Below are positions 40,500 to 50,800 of a stretch of DNA of 64,000 nucleotides, in pieces (the first letter of the stretch is position 1; every line of letters begins with the position of its first letter). The position numbers and the translations under genes are program-made. A model generated the notes under the pieces. The model was given only the letters and a program-made list of their open reading frames with translations, was not told the origin of the DNA and ran no database searches. The stretch is taken from the NCBI RefSeq assembly GCF_031599675.1, contig NZ_CP134223.1:1736001-1800000 (forward strand), read 5' to 3'. Source of the stretch: Paenibacillus pedocola (GTDB lineage: Bacteria; Bacillota; Bacilli; Paenibacillales; Paenibacillaceae).

Positions 40500-41372
40500 A
40501 TGAGCGAACGCACATCAAACCGGATATTTGATATCTTTAATGTCTTGATTATAACTTTTGTTATCCTGCTGTGCTTAATGCCTTTTATTCATATTATTGC
40601 GATCTCTCTAAGCTCAACCCGTCCGATTATGTCGGGACTTGTGACTTTTTTTCCAAGGGAGTTTAATATTAACGCCTACACCAAGGTCTTTTCCGATATG
40701 GCAATGATCCGGTCCCTGGGTTTCACCATTATGCTGACGGTTCTGGCGACTGTCCTGTCGATGGTTATGACCATTGCCGTGGCTTACTCTTTATCCAAAA
40801 AAGACCTGCGCGGACGCAAATGGTTCATGCTGATCATTGTAATTACGATGTTCTTCAGCGGGGGGATTATCCCTGATTACATTCTGGTCCGCAATCTCCA
40901 TCTGCTGGATACGGTCTGGGCGCTGGTTCTGCCGGGTCTGATCAGTCCGTTCTATATGATCATCCTGATTTCCTTCTTCAACAGCATCCCGAAAAGTCTG
41001 GAGGAGGCGGCGGAAATCGACGGTACAACTCATCTAGGCACTCTGCTGCGCATCATTCTTCCGTTGTCGCTGCCGTCACTTGCTACACTCAGCCTGTTTT
41101 ATGCCGTGGGACGCTGGAACGGATTCCAGGATGCGCTGATGTATATCAACCGTCCAGATCTGTATCCTCTCCAGCTGAAGCTCTATCAGATGATTCAGAA
41201 CAATCAGGTCAGCGAGCTGATGCAGCAGGAAGGCCTGGGGATGGCCCAGCTGATGCCCGAGAGCCTCAAAGCGGCGAGTGTCGTATTCTCCACGGTTCCG
41301 ATTCTGATCGTCTATCCGTTCCTGCAGCGTTATTTCATCAGCGGAATGATGGTCGGCGCAGTCAAAGGTTAA
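40500..41372 (+). CDS. Carbohydrate ABC transporter permease (LplC/YtcP-like)
   Basis: A 290-residue permease with EAA loop EEAAEIDGTTHLGTLLRIIL and C-terminal QRYFISGMMVGAVKG. AAGGGGG seven bases before ATG 40500 selects this start rather than an in-frame GTG at 40473. Its TAA stop overlaps a possible ATG of the next gene. Confidence 0.9.
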   Translation: MSERTSNRIFDIFNVLIITFVILLCLMPFIHIIAISLSSTRPIMSGLVTFFPREFNINAYTKVFSDMAMIRSLGFTIMLTVLATVLSMVMTIAVAYSLSKKDLRGRKWFMLIIVITMFFSGGIIPDYILVRNLHLLDTVWALVLPGLISPFYMIILISFFNSIPKSLEEAAEIDGTTHLGTLLRIILPLSLPSLATLSLFYAVGRWNGFQDALMYINRPDLYPLQLKLYQMIQNNQVSELMQQEGLGMAQLMPESLKAASVVFSTVPILIVYPFLQRYFISGMMVGAVKG

Positions 41373-41392
41373 TGAAAGAGAGGGGGAGAGGT

Positions 41393-43093
41393 GTGACACA
41401 GGCAATGATAGACAAGCTAACGGACAGACAGCGCTACCTGGTGGTTCAATCGATGGCGCTGATGGATTCGCTCTATGACGGGACGATGGAGCTTTTGATC
41501 GATGAGGAACGGAGTGACCGGCATAATACGCGGAGTAGTGCCCATTATGCGCTGGGACTGCTGATCCGCAGCGGTCCAGGCGATGTAGAGCGGGCATGCG
41601 GCTTATTGAACCGGGTGATGGACCTTCAGTTTGATTGCCCGGAAGAGATCTATCACGGCACGTTCCGTGTTTCTCCACAGGCTGCTCTGCCGCCGGCCGG
41701 CAATTATGAGTGGAAAAAGTTTGCGCCAGGGTTCGCCTTTTTTCTTAGTGAAACTACAGAAAAGGTGGGCAAACAGCTTAGCGACATACTTTCCCGGGAA
41801 ATAAATCCGCCGCTGACGGGAGTAGACGGCCAGAGGATTAGACAATATCTGCAGTCCGCAGTCGATGAGGTGCTGCCGCCGGTCTGGAAGAGCTATGACC
41901 CCAATTGGCGTGAATTCATTGCCAGCACCTTTGCAGTAATTCTTGAGCAGTTTGCCGGAGTTCTGCCGCAGGCGCTTGTCCAGCGAATGGAGGAGTCCAT
42001 GCGGAAGAGTGTTTCAGCTTCCATTGACCGGCGTTTGTCCGACGCTATTCCGATGAATTCGAATATTGAACTGATGCATATCTTTATCGTTCATTATTAC
42101 GGGCACCGCTTCGGGAATGCGGAATGGATCCGGCATGCAGACCGGGAGGCAGCGGCCTTCCTGCAGAGTTTTGAAGAATTTGGAAGTATAGCCGAATTCA
42201 ATACAACTACTTACTACGGTGTGGATCTAACGGTACTGGGCATGTGGAGAAAATATGGGCTTACTGCTGCCTTCAAAGAGACAGGGCGTACACTCGAACG
42301 TGGAATGTGGGAGAATATTGCACTGTTTTATAATCCGGTACTGGAGAATTTGTCGGGGCCGTTCTCACGGGCTTATGAGATGGAGATGACCGGTCACAGC
42401 TCGATTGGCGTATTCCTCTATCTGGCGCTGGGAGCAAGCTATGAGCATCTGGCTGCACCGAACTGTGAAACCAGTCATGATCCGCTCATTGTACTGTCAG
42501 CCGGTGAGCTGCCGCCAGAGCTGCTTCCGCAATTCACGGCCTTCGGGAAGAGCCGCAGAGTGGAGAAGCAGTTCCGTGAGCTGTGTGAGCGGGATAAGCC
42601 TGGAGACAATCGTAACCTGTGCACAGCGTCCGCTTGGATTGAGGAGCGGCGGATGATAGGGGCGATGTCGGGGAGCCGGAACACGAACGGGCAGATGCAT
42701 CCGGCGACTGTTCATTGGAGAGACGCAGATGGAGCCAGGTATTATTTGCGCCTTATCCGCAGGGAGCAAGGTAAGAGCTGGAACAGCCATTTACGGGGGA
42801 TGACTTTTGAGGCGGCAGTGGACAAGGATCTGCTGACTGTAAATGTCCGGCTGGACACAGAGATTCCGGTTGAAGTGCTGTTTGAAGTTACCGGTCCAGG
42901 GCTCCCGCAGGCAAAGGTGAGTCCGGAACTATGGGTACTTCCTGGTTTAGTATGCCGGGTGACAGCGGCTGCACCGGAGCCGTCTATCCTATTCGGTAAG
43001 CAGGACAACAAACTGGAAATCATCTATCTCCACCGCCCGGAGGACGGTGTGCAGAACATGTCCTTTACACTTAGGATGGACCCGGTTTCTTAA
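41393..43093 (+). CDS. Uncharacterised protein of a sugar-uptake locus, likely alpha/alpha-barrel carbohydrate-active enzyme
   Basis: A protein of 567 residues that I do not recognise. It has no signal peptide. The first 360 residues are rich in amphipathic helices (SAHYALGLLIRSG, EFNTTTYYGVDLTVLGMWRKYG, YEMEMTGHSSIGVFLYLALG), resembling alpha/alpha-toroid hydrolases and lyases. The last 130 residues are strand-rich (YYLRLIRREQG, LFEVTGPG), like a beta-sandwich. This helix-then-sandwich order is known from heparinase-type lyases and several glycoside hydrolases. GTG 41393 is supported by AGGGGGAGAGG; an ATG at 41372 overlapping the permease stop is also in frame. Position between permease and ROK genes suggests it processes the imported sugar. 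Confidence 0.6.
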   Translation: MTQAMIDKLTDRQRYLVVQSMALMDSLYDGTMELLIDEERSDRHNTRSSAHYALGLLIRSGPGDVERACGLLNRVMDLQFDCPEEIYHGTFRVSPQAALPPAGNYEWKKFAPGFAFFLSETTEKVGKQLSDILSREINPPLTGVDGQRIRQYLQSAVDEVLPPVWKSYDPNWREFIASTFAVILEQFAGVLPQALVQRMEESMRKSVSASIDRRLSDAIPMNSNIELMHIFIVHYYGHRFGNAEWIRHADREAAAFLQSFEEFGSIAEFNTTTYYGVDLTVLGMWRKYGLTAAFKETGRTLERGMWENIALFYNPVLENLSGPFSRAYEMEMTGHSSIGVFLYLALGASYEHLAAPNCETSHDPLIVLSAGELPPELLPQFTAFGKSRRVEKQFRELCERDKPGDNRNLCTASAWIEERRMIGAMSGSRNTNGQMHPATVHWRDADGARYYLRLIRREQGKSWNSHLRGMTFEAAVDKDLLTVNVRLDTEIPVEVLFEVTGPGLPQAKVSPELWVLPGLVCRVTAAAPEPSILFGKQDNKLEIIYLHRPEDGVQNMSFTLRMDPVS

Positions 43094-43122
43094 AGCCCAA
43101 GTCTGAAAGGTGGCAGCAAACA

Positions 43123-44109
43123 ATGACAACAGAGGAACAGACCGGCTATCATGCAGGGATTGATGTTGGCGGTACGAAGACTATGTTTTGCATTACAGGC
43201 GGAGACGGCGGTATTCTGCTGCTGGAGCGGAGAAGCACATCGGCGCATGAAGCGCCGGAGCCTTTTATAGCTTGGCTGTTCAGCGAACTGGAGCAGCTTC
43301 TGGGAGGACTTCAGCTTACCCTTCAGCAGCTGAAAGGTATCGGTATCGGCTTTCCGGGAGTGATTGGCGATACAGAGGGGATTCTGACCCAGGCTCCGGC
43401 GCTGCCTTGGCCGGAAGAAGATATCCGGCCGGTCATCCGCCGTCATTATGCAGGGCGGCTGCACTTAGACAACGATGTGAATCTGGCGCTGCTCGGCGAA
43501 TGCTGGAAAGGTGCCGCAGAGGGGAGAGAGCATGTGCTGATGATCACTGTCGGAACAGGCATCGGCGGAGCGATGCTGCTGAACGGGCGGCTCTATAAAG
43601 GTGCATCCTTTGCCGCCGGTGAAGCCGGGTACATGGTTGTGGATGCCGGATATGCCCGCAGCCGGTTTCCGGTTTCCTCTGCTGCCTTCGGCCCTCTGGA
43701 GGCGGTGGCATCCGGCAGCGGGATTACGGCGCTAGCGAGAGCCTGGCTGGCCGGTCCGGCATCCGGACGGGATTCCCGGCTGCTGGAGCTTGCCGGCGGC
43801 ATAGCCGGGGCGGTGGACGCCCGGCATGTGCTGCAGGCAGCGGCTGAAGGAGACCCTGCCGCGCGTGAGATTATGGAGCAGCCGCTGGAGCATCTGGCGG
43901 CTGCCATTGCCAGTGCAGCGGTGCTGCTGAACCCGCAGGTGGTAGTGCTGGGCGGAGGCGTAGCGACATCCGGTGATTATTATGTGCATGAAATCCGCTC
44001 CCGGGTGAGCCGCTATCTGCCATCTTCTGTTAATGTGGAACCGGCAAGGCTGGGTAACACGGCCGGGGCGGTAGGGGCAGCAGCTGCCGCTGCGGCGATT
44101 CTGTGGTAA
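43123..44109 (+). CDS. ROK-family sugar kinase-like protein
   Basis: A 328-residue ROK protein. The ATP-binding start GIDVGGTKT, the ITVGTGIGGAML phosphate loop and the GEAGYM segment are present. The usual CXCGXXGC zinc motif is replaced by a Cys-free stretch (AGYARSRFPVSSAAFGPLE). No HTH precedes it, so it is more likely a sugar kinase than a repressor. It is 29 bases downstream of the unrecognised enzyme and overlaps the frame of the next gene. Confidence 0.85.
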   Translation: MTTEEQTGYHAGIDVGGTKTMFCITGGDGGILLLERRSTSAHEAPEPFIAWLFSELEQLLGGLQLTLQQLKGIGIGFPGVIGDTEGILTQAPALPWPEEDIRPVIRRHYAGRLHLDNDVNLALLGECWKGAAEGREHVLMITVGTGIGGAMLLNGRLYKGASFAAGEAGYMVVDAGYARSRFPVSSAAFGPLEAVASGSGITALARAWLAGPASGRDSRLLELAGGIAGAVDARHVLQAAAEGDPAAREIMEQPLEHLAAAIASAAVLLNPQVVVLGGGVATSGDYYVHEIRSRVSRYLPSSVNVEPARLGNTAGAVGAAAAAAAILW

Positions 44110-44123
44110 AGGAAGAATGCACT

Positions 44124-45302
44124 ATGGAATATACGGCGATCATTCCGCAGAAAATCAAAATGGAGCTGCTGAAGCTCCGCTTATTGTATTTATTGACAGG
44201 CCTCGCAGGCGGACTGTTTAATCCCTATTTAACGACCTTATTTGTGCATCAGGGCATCGGCGCCAATGTTGTCGGTGTGCTGATGTCGATCGGCACGCTG
44301 CTGTCCATTGTGGTTCAGCCGGTGTGGGGACTGCTCGTTGACAGGTACCGCCAGACCAAGCTGGTACTGATTCTTGCGATCTCTGTACCGGCCTGCCTGT
44401 CTTTTTTTTATAGCTTTCAATATACTGCAATCATTGTGATGGTCTATATTCTGTCTATTATCTTCCAGGCGACGCAAAGTCCTGTAGCAGATTCCTATGC
44501 GGTCACTGCCGCATCGAGGGGCCGCACTTCCTATGGAACGATCCGCAGCCTGGGCAGCCTGGGCACAGCACTAGGCGGCTATGCCGGTGGGTTCTATCTG
44601 TCGAGCTTCGAGATTACGCAGCTGTGGATGCCATTTCTGGCCCTTAGTCTTGCGGGAACAGCCACAGTGTTGACGTTGTCCCGCAGTACAGAGAGAAAAG
44701 CCGGGGCGATTTCCTTGTCGCAAGGCATGAAAGAACTGCTGGGGAACCGCCTGTTCCTGCTGTTTCTGATTGCCTGCTTTTTCGTAAACCAGACACTGAC
44801 GGCGTACAACTCATTCTTCGTGCTGGCCTTTCAGGAGGCGGGGGGCAGCTATTCGCTTGTGGGCACGGCCCTGCTGCTCGCCTCCCTGACGAACATCCCT
44901 TCGATGCTGCTGGCCGCCCGGATCCTCAGGGGGATCGGACATGAGCGGACGCTGCTGCTGGCGGCTTTATTTTATGCGCTGCGCTGGGGAATTCAGTGGC
45001 TGTTCCCGGTGCCGGCAGTTATGGTAGGCATTCAGGTGCTGCATGGACTGTCCTTCGGGCTGTTTTATGTGGCTGCTGTGGAATATGTGGCCCAGGCTTC
45101 CGGCAAAAGGATGCAGGCGACGGGCCAGAGCGTATTCAATATGGTTTTTTCCGGACTTGGCGGGATCGTAGGTAACCTGCTAAATGGGTATTTGTTTTAT
45201 TCGGGCGGTGCACAGATGATGTATCTGGCTTGTACAGGTAGTGCACTTATCGGTGCGGGCATGCTATATTGGATAAACCGATTAGCGAAAATGCCCGTGT
45301 GA
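44124..45302 (+). CDS. MFS transporter (LacY/PPP-like)
   Basis: A 392-residue, twelve-helix major facilitator. The loop between helices 2 and 3 reads GLLVDRYRQTK, a variant of the MFS GxxxDrxGrr motif. AAGGAAG before ATG 44124 supports this start; a GTG at 44103 lies inside the ROK gene. As the last metabolic gene of the sugar locus it may import a related sugar or export excess product. Direction is not readable. Confidence 0.82.
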   Translation: MEYTAIIPQKIKMELLKLRLLYLLTGLAGGLFNPYLTTLFVHQGIGANVVGVLMSIGTLLSIVVQPVWGLLVDRYRQTKLVLILAISVPACLSFFYSFQYTAIIVMVYILSIIFQATQSPVADSYAVTAASRGRTSYGTIRSLGSLGTALGGYAGGFYLSSFEITQLWMPFLALSLAGTATVLTLSRSTERKAGAISLSQGMKELLGNRLFLLFLIACFFVNQTLTAYNSFFVLAFQEAGGSYSLVGTALLLASLTNIPSMLLAARILRGIGHERTLLLAALFYALRWGIQWLFPVPAVMVGIQVLHGLSFGLFYVAAVEYVAQASGKRMQATGQSVFNMVFSGLGGIVGNLLNGYLFYSGGAQMMYLACTGSALIGAGMLYWINRLAKMPV

Positions 45303-45364
45303 CGTTTCCTGTCATTCATCGGGCGGCATGCTTCGGAACCCATTGAAGAAGGGCGGGAGTACAT

Positions 45365-47614
45365 ATGAGACGGAACTGGTCGAGAAGCATGATGTTCTCC
45401 TACTTCCCTATCTTTTTGCTGACCGTGTCCATCCTGATTTTCCTGTCGTTTCTGATCGTAGGCGAGCTGTCCCGCAGCGAAACCAACAAGGCGAACCGCA
45501 TCTCTACAGGCTACGTCGTGGATTCCGTGCAGAATGCATTAAGTGATGTGGAGCTCTCTGTGCTTCAGGAAATGGAGACCAATCACGATTACGGGGATTT
45601 CCTGAGCGGGCTGAGTGATCAAGGTGACCGGACCCGGCTCTATAATACGGTGAATGATATGCGGGGGATGCTGTACCGCAACCAGCTGATAGATTCCATC
45701 TATATTTACCGTAAGTGGGACGACAAGGTGCTGACGCTCAACGGGCTGGTCGACCGGGATGTTTTTGCTGACCGGGATTATCTGGCCGGGGTGCTGGCGG
45801 AGAATGAGGAACGGAACTGGAGTGATGTCCGTACGCTCCGGTTATTCAGCTCTGATCAGACGGTGCGGGTGATTAGCATGGGCAAAATGCTGCCGCTGCC
45901 GTTTGGGGCGGAGGGTGTGGTTGTAGTGAATCTAAGCATGTACCGGCTCGAACGGATGATTGATGACATGACGAAAAGCCAGGTCTCCTTCATGCGTGTG
46001 CTCGGTGACCAGGGAGACTTGGTCTATGCCGCTCACCAGGAGAACGATTTTCCGGAGGGGGATGTACTGACCCGGATCACACTGGATAACACGGGCTGGA
46101 CCTTTGAGAGCGGCATCCGTGCAGGTGAGCTGTTCGCCTGGATGTCTGTTGTCTCTTATCTCTGGATTATCATCGGTATCCTGACCGTAGTGCTGGGAAC
46201 CCTTTACATCCTGTACATCACCCGCAAAAACTACCGGCCGATTCAAGCGATGATGAACCGGATCCAGGCACTGCAGTTCCGTGAAGAAAGCCTCGACAGT
46301 ACCTCGAGAAGCGAGCTTGTGCTGATTGACCGGGCGCTGGAAACGCTGATTAACCAGACGGTAAGCTACCAAAAGCAATACGATGAGAATCTGCTTGTCC
46401 GGCGCCGCCAGCTTTTTCTGGATTTAATGGAAGGGGATCAAGGGGCTTCTTCGCTGGAGGAGAAGCTGCAGCACTTTAAGCCGTTTACGGATGAGGCGGT
46501 ACAGTTTGCCTTTATTGCAGCAGAGATGAACCAGTATGAGGAATTCCGCAGAAAATATCCGGCCAAGGAACAGAACATGCTCAAGCTGACACTTATGAAT
46601 CTGTTCCAGGAGCTGGCGGGTGAAGAGGAGCTTCAAGGCTGGGCAGAGTGGGTGAGCGGCAACCGGATCGGGCTGATGATCGGCAGCGGCGGGGATTTGC
46701 GGACGGGCAAGGATAGGCTGAGAATACTGGCTGAGCGTTATCTGAGATGGGTCAGTGATAACCTCGGGCTGTCGCTCGCGATAGGTGTTGGCCCGGTTGT
46801 TGACGGACTTGAAGCTATCTCGGCTTCCTGCACCGCAGCAGAAGCGGCGCTTCAGCACAAGCTGTCGCTCGGCAGGGATATGGTTGTACTGAGCGACAGC
46901 CTGCCGGACCGTTCCACCCTGCATTCCTATAAATATTTGCAGATGCTAAGTGAAATCGTCCGTGAATTCCGGATCGCCGACGAGAACTGGCGGCAGCGGG
47001 TGGATGAGCTGTTCCGCTGGTTCAGCAGCGACCAGATCAAGGACGAAGAGATTCATATGCTGCTGCATATGCTGATCCAGATGCTTGACCGCGAGCTGGG
47101 CCAGCTGTCGGACAGCCTCCGCAGAATGTTCGCCGAGCCCAGCCTGCAGGGATACTACAGCGAAATGGAGTCACAGACAACGCTGGAGCAGGTCCACGCA
47201 GTGATACTGAAGTGGCTGGCCGAAATTTACCGGATTTATGTATCCGTGAATGAATCGAAGAGCTACCGGGCCATGATCAGCGAGATGAAGGTTTATATCG
47301 AAGAGAATTTTGACAACCCGGACCTGTCCCTGAAGCATCTCAGCGACCGGTTTCAGATCTCCGGCAAATATGCCAGCCATCTGTTCAAAGAGGAATTTGA
47401 TATGAAATTCGTAGACTTCCTGACCCAGCTGCGGATGCAGCGGGCGGAATATCTGCTGGCAACTACAAGCGATAATCTCCAGGATATTGCCTTGAAGCTT
47501 GGGTATACCAGCTCTATTACCTTTGGGCGGGTGTTCAAGCGGGTAGTCGGTGTAACGCCCGGCGACTACCGCAAGCACCGGATGAAGCCGGGTACAGATG
47601 AGCATGAGAATTAA
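45365..47614 (+). CDS. Membrane-bound AraC-family regulator
   Basis: A 749-residue regulator with TM1 (about 10-33), an extracellular Cache-like sensor of about 220 residues, TM2 (about 257-283), a cytoplasmic region of about 350 residues and a C-terminal AraC double HTH (about 640-742; LSLKHLSDRFQISGKYASHLF, ALKLGYTSSITFGRVFKRVVG). It combines the sensor of a YesM kinase with the output of a YesN regulator in one chain without kinase or receiver domains. It follows the sugar locus by about 60 bases and is the probable regulator. Confidence 0.88.
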   Translation: MRRNWSRSMMFSYFPIFLLTVSILIFLSFLIVGELSRSETNKANRISTGYVVDSVQNALSDVELSVLQEMETNHDYGDFLSGLSDQGDRTRLYNTVNDMRGMLYRNQLIDSIYIYRKWDDKVLTLNGLVDRDVFADRDYLAGVLAENEERNWSDVRTLRLFSSDQTVRVISMGKMLPLPFGAEGVVVVNLSMYRLERMIDDMTKSQVSFMRVLGDQGDLVYAAHQENDFPEGDVLTRITLDNTGWTFESGIRAGELFAWMSVVSYLWIIIGILTVVLGTLYILYITRKNYRPIQAMMNRIQALQFREESLDSTSRSELVLIDRALETLINQTVSYQKQYDENLLVRRRQLFLDLMEGDQGASSLEEKLQHFKPFTDEAVQFAFIAAEMNQYEEFRRKYPAKEQNMLKLTLMNLFQELAGEEELQGWAEWVSGNRIGLMIGSGGDLRTGKDRLRILAERYLRWVSDNLGLSLAIGVGPVVDGLEAISASCTAAEAALQHKLSLGRDMVVLSDSLPDRSTLHSYKYLQMLSEIVREFRIADENWRQRVDELFRWFSSDQIKDEEIHMLLHMLIQMLDRELGQLSDSLRRMFAEPSLQGYYSEMESQTTLEQVHAVILKWLAEIYRIYVSVNESKSYRAMISEMKVYIEENFDNPDLSLKHLSDRFQISGKYASHLFKEEFDMKFVDFLTQLRMQRAEYLLATTSDNLQDIALKLGYTSSITFGRVFKRVVGVTPGDYRKHRMKPGTDEHEN

Positions 47615-47630
47615 TCCGGCACAGGATTAT

Positions 47631-47674
47631 AAGCCGACAGTCAGGCCGTTTTTCGCCGGATTGCCGGCTTTTTC
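47631..47674 (+). terminator. Rho-independent terminator
   Basis: AAGCCG at 47631 pairs with CGGCTT upstream of 47672 through an imperfect stem, followed by TTTTTC. Confidence 0.65.
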
Positions 47675-47872
47675 TGTATTTATTGACCGGCTTATAACTT
47701 TAGTTAGATTCCATACAGGACAATTAAATTTATAATAACTAAAAATTGTATACCTTAGCTTATACAGCCGGATATGTCGGGCTAGATAAACGTGTTAAGA
47801 TAAATGCAATTATACCTGGTGCAGGCAAACTAGAGGAATCGCAACGAAGGATTTGGAGGAATCAATTACACA

Positions 47873-50800
47873 ATGCCATTAGCAGACAGCATTAGGCTTC
47901 GGGAATTACTGGACGGAACGTGTATGGAGGTATCTTCCTTTTTAGATTGTGCTGTGGCGTTGACGAAGCTGGTTCAGTCTGCACATCAGAAGGATAAAGT
48001 CATCGGCTGCCTACAGCCTGGCGTGCTGCTGGTTCACAGAGAGCTGAAGGAAGCTTACCTGGCTGAAGAGGGCGGGGAGAATTATGCCTATCTGTCCCCG
48101 GAGCAGCTGAGCCGCAGCACTCCTCTTCTGCCGGACAAGCGCAGCGATCTGTACACCCTGGGAATCCTGTTCTATGAGATGCTTACAGGCAGGCTGCCGC
48201 TGCAGGCCAGGCGTTTAGAGGATTGGATTCATGTACATATGGCTGTTGTGCCCGCACCGCTCAGCGGACTGCGGCCGGAGCTTGAGGGGCCGCTGGAAGA
48301 AATCACTGCGAAGCTGCTGTCCAAGTCCCCGGAGCAGCGTTATCAGAGTGCATATGGACTGCTGGCAGATCTGCAGCAGTGTATTTCATTACTCAACACA
48401 ACAGGGGAGATTGAACGTTTTGAGACCGGGCTGAAGGACCGGATCAGCCAGTTTCGGCTGCCGAAGCGGCTGTTTGGCAGGGAAGAGGAGGCACGGGAAC
48501 TAAGGGAGGTGGTGGAACGGGCTTCGGCCGGGGAATCCGGCTTTGTTCTGGTTACAGGCCGTGCCGGTAGCGGCAAGACCTCGCTTATTGGCGAGCTGCA
48601 GCTTTCGTTCACCCGTGAAGGCGGCACGTTTATTACGGGGAAATGTGACTATATGAATCACGAGATTCCGTTCGCGCCTATTCTGCAGGCTCTCCGCCGG
48701 CTGCTTCGGCAAACCTGGAGCGAAGCTCCGGACAAAGTGGAGCAGTTAAAAGCCCGGCTGCTGGACGCTCTGGGCCAGGGCGCAGGGATCATCACTGAAA
48801 TATTACCGGAAGCCGTGCGGCTGCTCGGTACCATTCCTTTAGCTGAACCTCTTCCTCCCGCAGAGGCTGCGCTCCGTTTCCGCAGGCTGCTGCCGACGTT
48901 TATCGGTATGTTTGCCGGCGAAGACCAGCCGCTCGTGTTATTCCTGGATGATCTGCAATGGGCTGACCCGGATACACAGGATTTCCTGAGGGTCTTTGCA
49001 GAGGATGAAGTGACGAGCGGTATAGCGGTGATCGGATCATTTCGCTCAGAAACGCTGGAGGAGCGGCTGGACAGCGGTGATCAGAATGGGGCCTCCGCAG
49101 CCTGGCTTGAGCAGATGCTGGCCATGCAGCACAAACCATCTTCGCCGCGTGTCCAGCATATAGCGCTGGAGCCGCTTACTTACGTGGATGTCAGACAATT
49201 CCTCTCTGATATCTTTGAAGAGAACACGGCACGTGTCCGGATGCTCGCTGAACTGTTGTACCACCGTACGGGCGGGGACCCGCTCTACTTACACCGGCTG
49301 CTGGACAGCCTTCACCGCGAGCGCTGTCTATATTTTGATGAAGCGCGGGGGAGCTGGGAGTGGGACATAACGGCAATTACCGCCTTGCCGGAAGCGCCCG
49401 GGCTTCTCCAATTAATCGAACAGCGCATCCGGCTGCTTCCCGGAGATACCGTCGGCCTTCTGGGTATAGCAGCGGCGCTCGGATATAGCTTCCGTGTATC
49501 GGATATTGCTTCAATGAGCGGGTATTCTTTGGACGATACCCTGGTGCTGCTGCAGCCTGCCGAGCTGGAAAGCCTGATCAGCCGGGAGGAGAGTTCCCCG
49601 GACATAGAAGCGGGCGGGCTGGTCTATTCCTTTCTGCATGACCGGATTCAGCAAGCCGCTTATGGTATTGTGCCAGAGGAGGAGCAGGCCGGCCTGCATC
49701 TGGCTATCGGACGCAGCATGAGCCGTAGTCCCGACAAACAGGCATACTCGGTTTTTGACCGGGTGTATCACCTCAATCTGGGCTCCCCCAAGATGGAAGA
49801 CCGTGCAGAGCGCAGAGCGCTTGCCGAGCTGAATCTTCAGGCCGGCCTGAAGTCGAAAGCGACTACAGCATTTGCCGCCGCATTATATTTTCTGGAGACA
49901 GGCCTGCATCTCCTGGGCGGTGAAGAGGCTGTTCCCGGCTCGCTGCCCTACAGGCTGATGCTGGAATTGCCGGAATGTGAATATATCTGCGGGTATACAG
50001 AGCGTGCGGCGGCGCTGCTCGACCGGCTGATGGGGCTCAATGGAGACCTGCTCGAACGTTCCAATATCTACCGTATCCGGATTGCTATGTATGCTTATCT
50101 GAAAAAAGACGAGCTGGCTGTAAAAGTCGGGCGTAAGGCGCTCGCGGAATTCGGCTGGAAGCTGCCGCTCAGACCTTCCCACGCCGCCATTTTAAAGGAA
50201 GTGACGCTGACTCAAACGGCCCTGTACCGCAAACGTGATCAGCTTACAGCGCTTCCGGTGAACCGCGATCCTCACTATAAAGCTTTATCTGACCTTATAA
50301 TGGCCATTGCCAGCTCCGTATTTACGGTAAGTCTGGAGCTGTCGGCGGTGCTCTTTTCCAGATTCGTCCGCTATGGGCTGAAGGCCGGGAACAATGAAGC
50401 CTTTGCCTATATTCTTGCCGGCTACGGGCTGGTGATTCTGCGTAATAAAATGTCTCTTTCTCAAAAAGGGAAGCTGTACATTGAAACGGCCAGTCAGCTC
50501 TCCGCTCCTTTTGAAAGTGCAGATTTGTCGTGCCGCCTCGATTATATCCGCGGGCTGGCCCGGCTGCAGCAGAATCCGCAGGAGGCGGGAGGTTATTTCC
50601 GGCAGTCGGTCCAGCATGGCATGGAGGCGGCCAATCTGTCTTTTGTCAGTATTGCGATGCTGACCTCTACCGTTAACCACACGGGAAGTCTGCATTCGTT
50701 GTCCAGGATGATTATGGAGTATGAGATCCTCTCTCGGAAGCTTGTGGATGAGGTTACGCTCAGCATTTTCCGGATTGCTAAAGAATATGTTGCCAGGATG

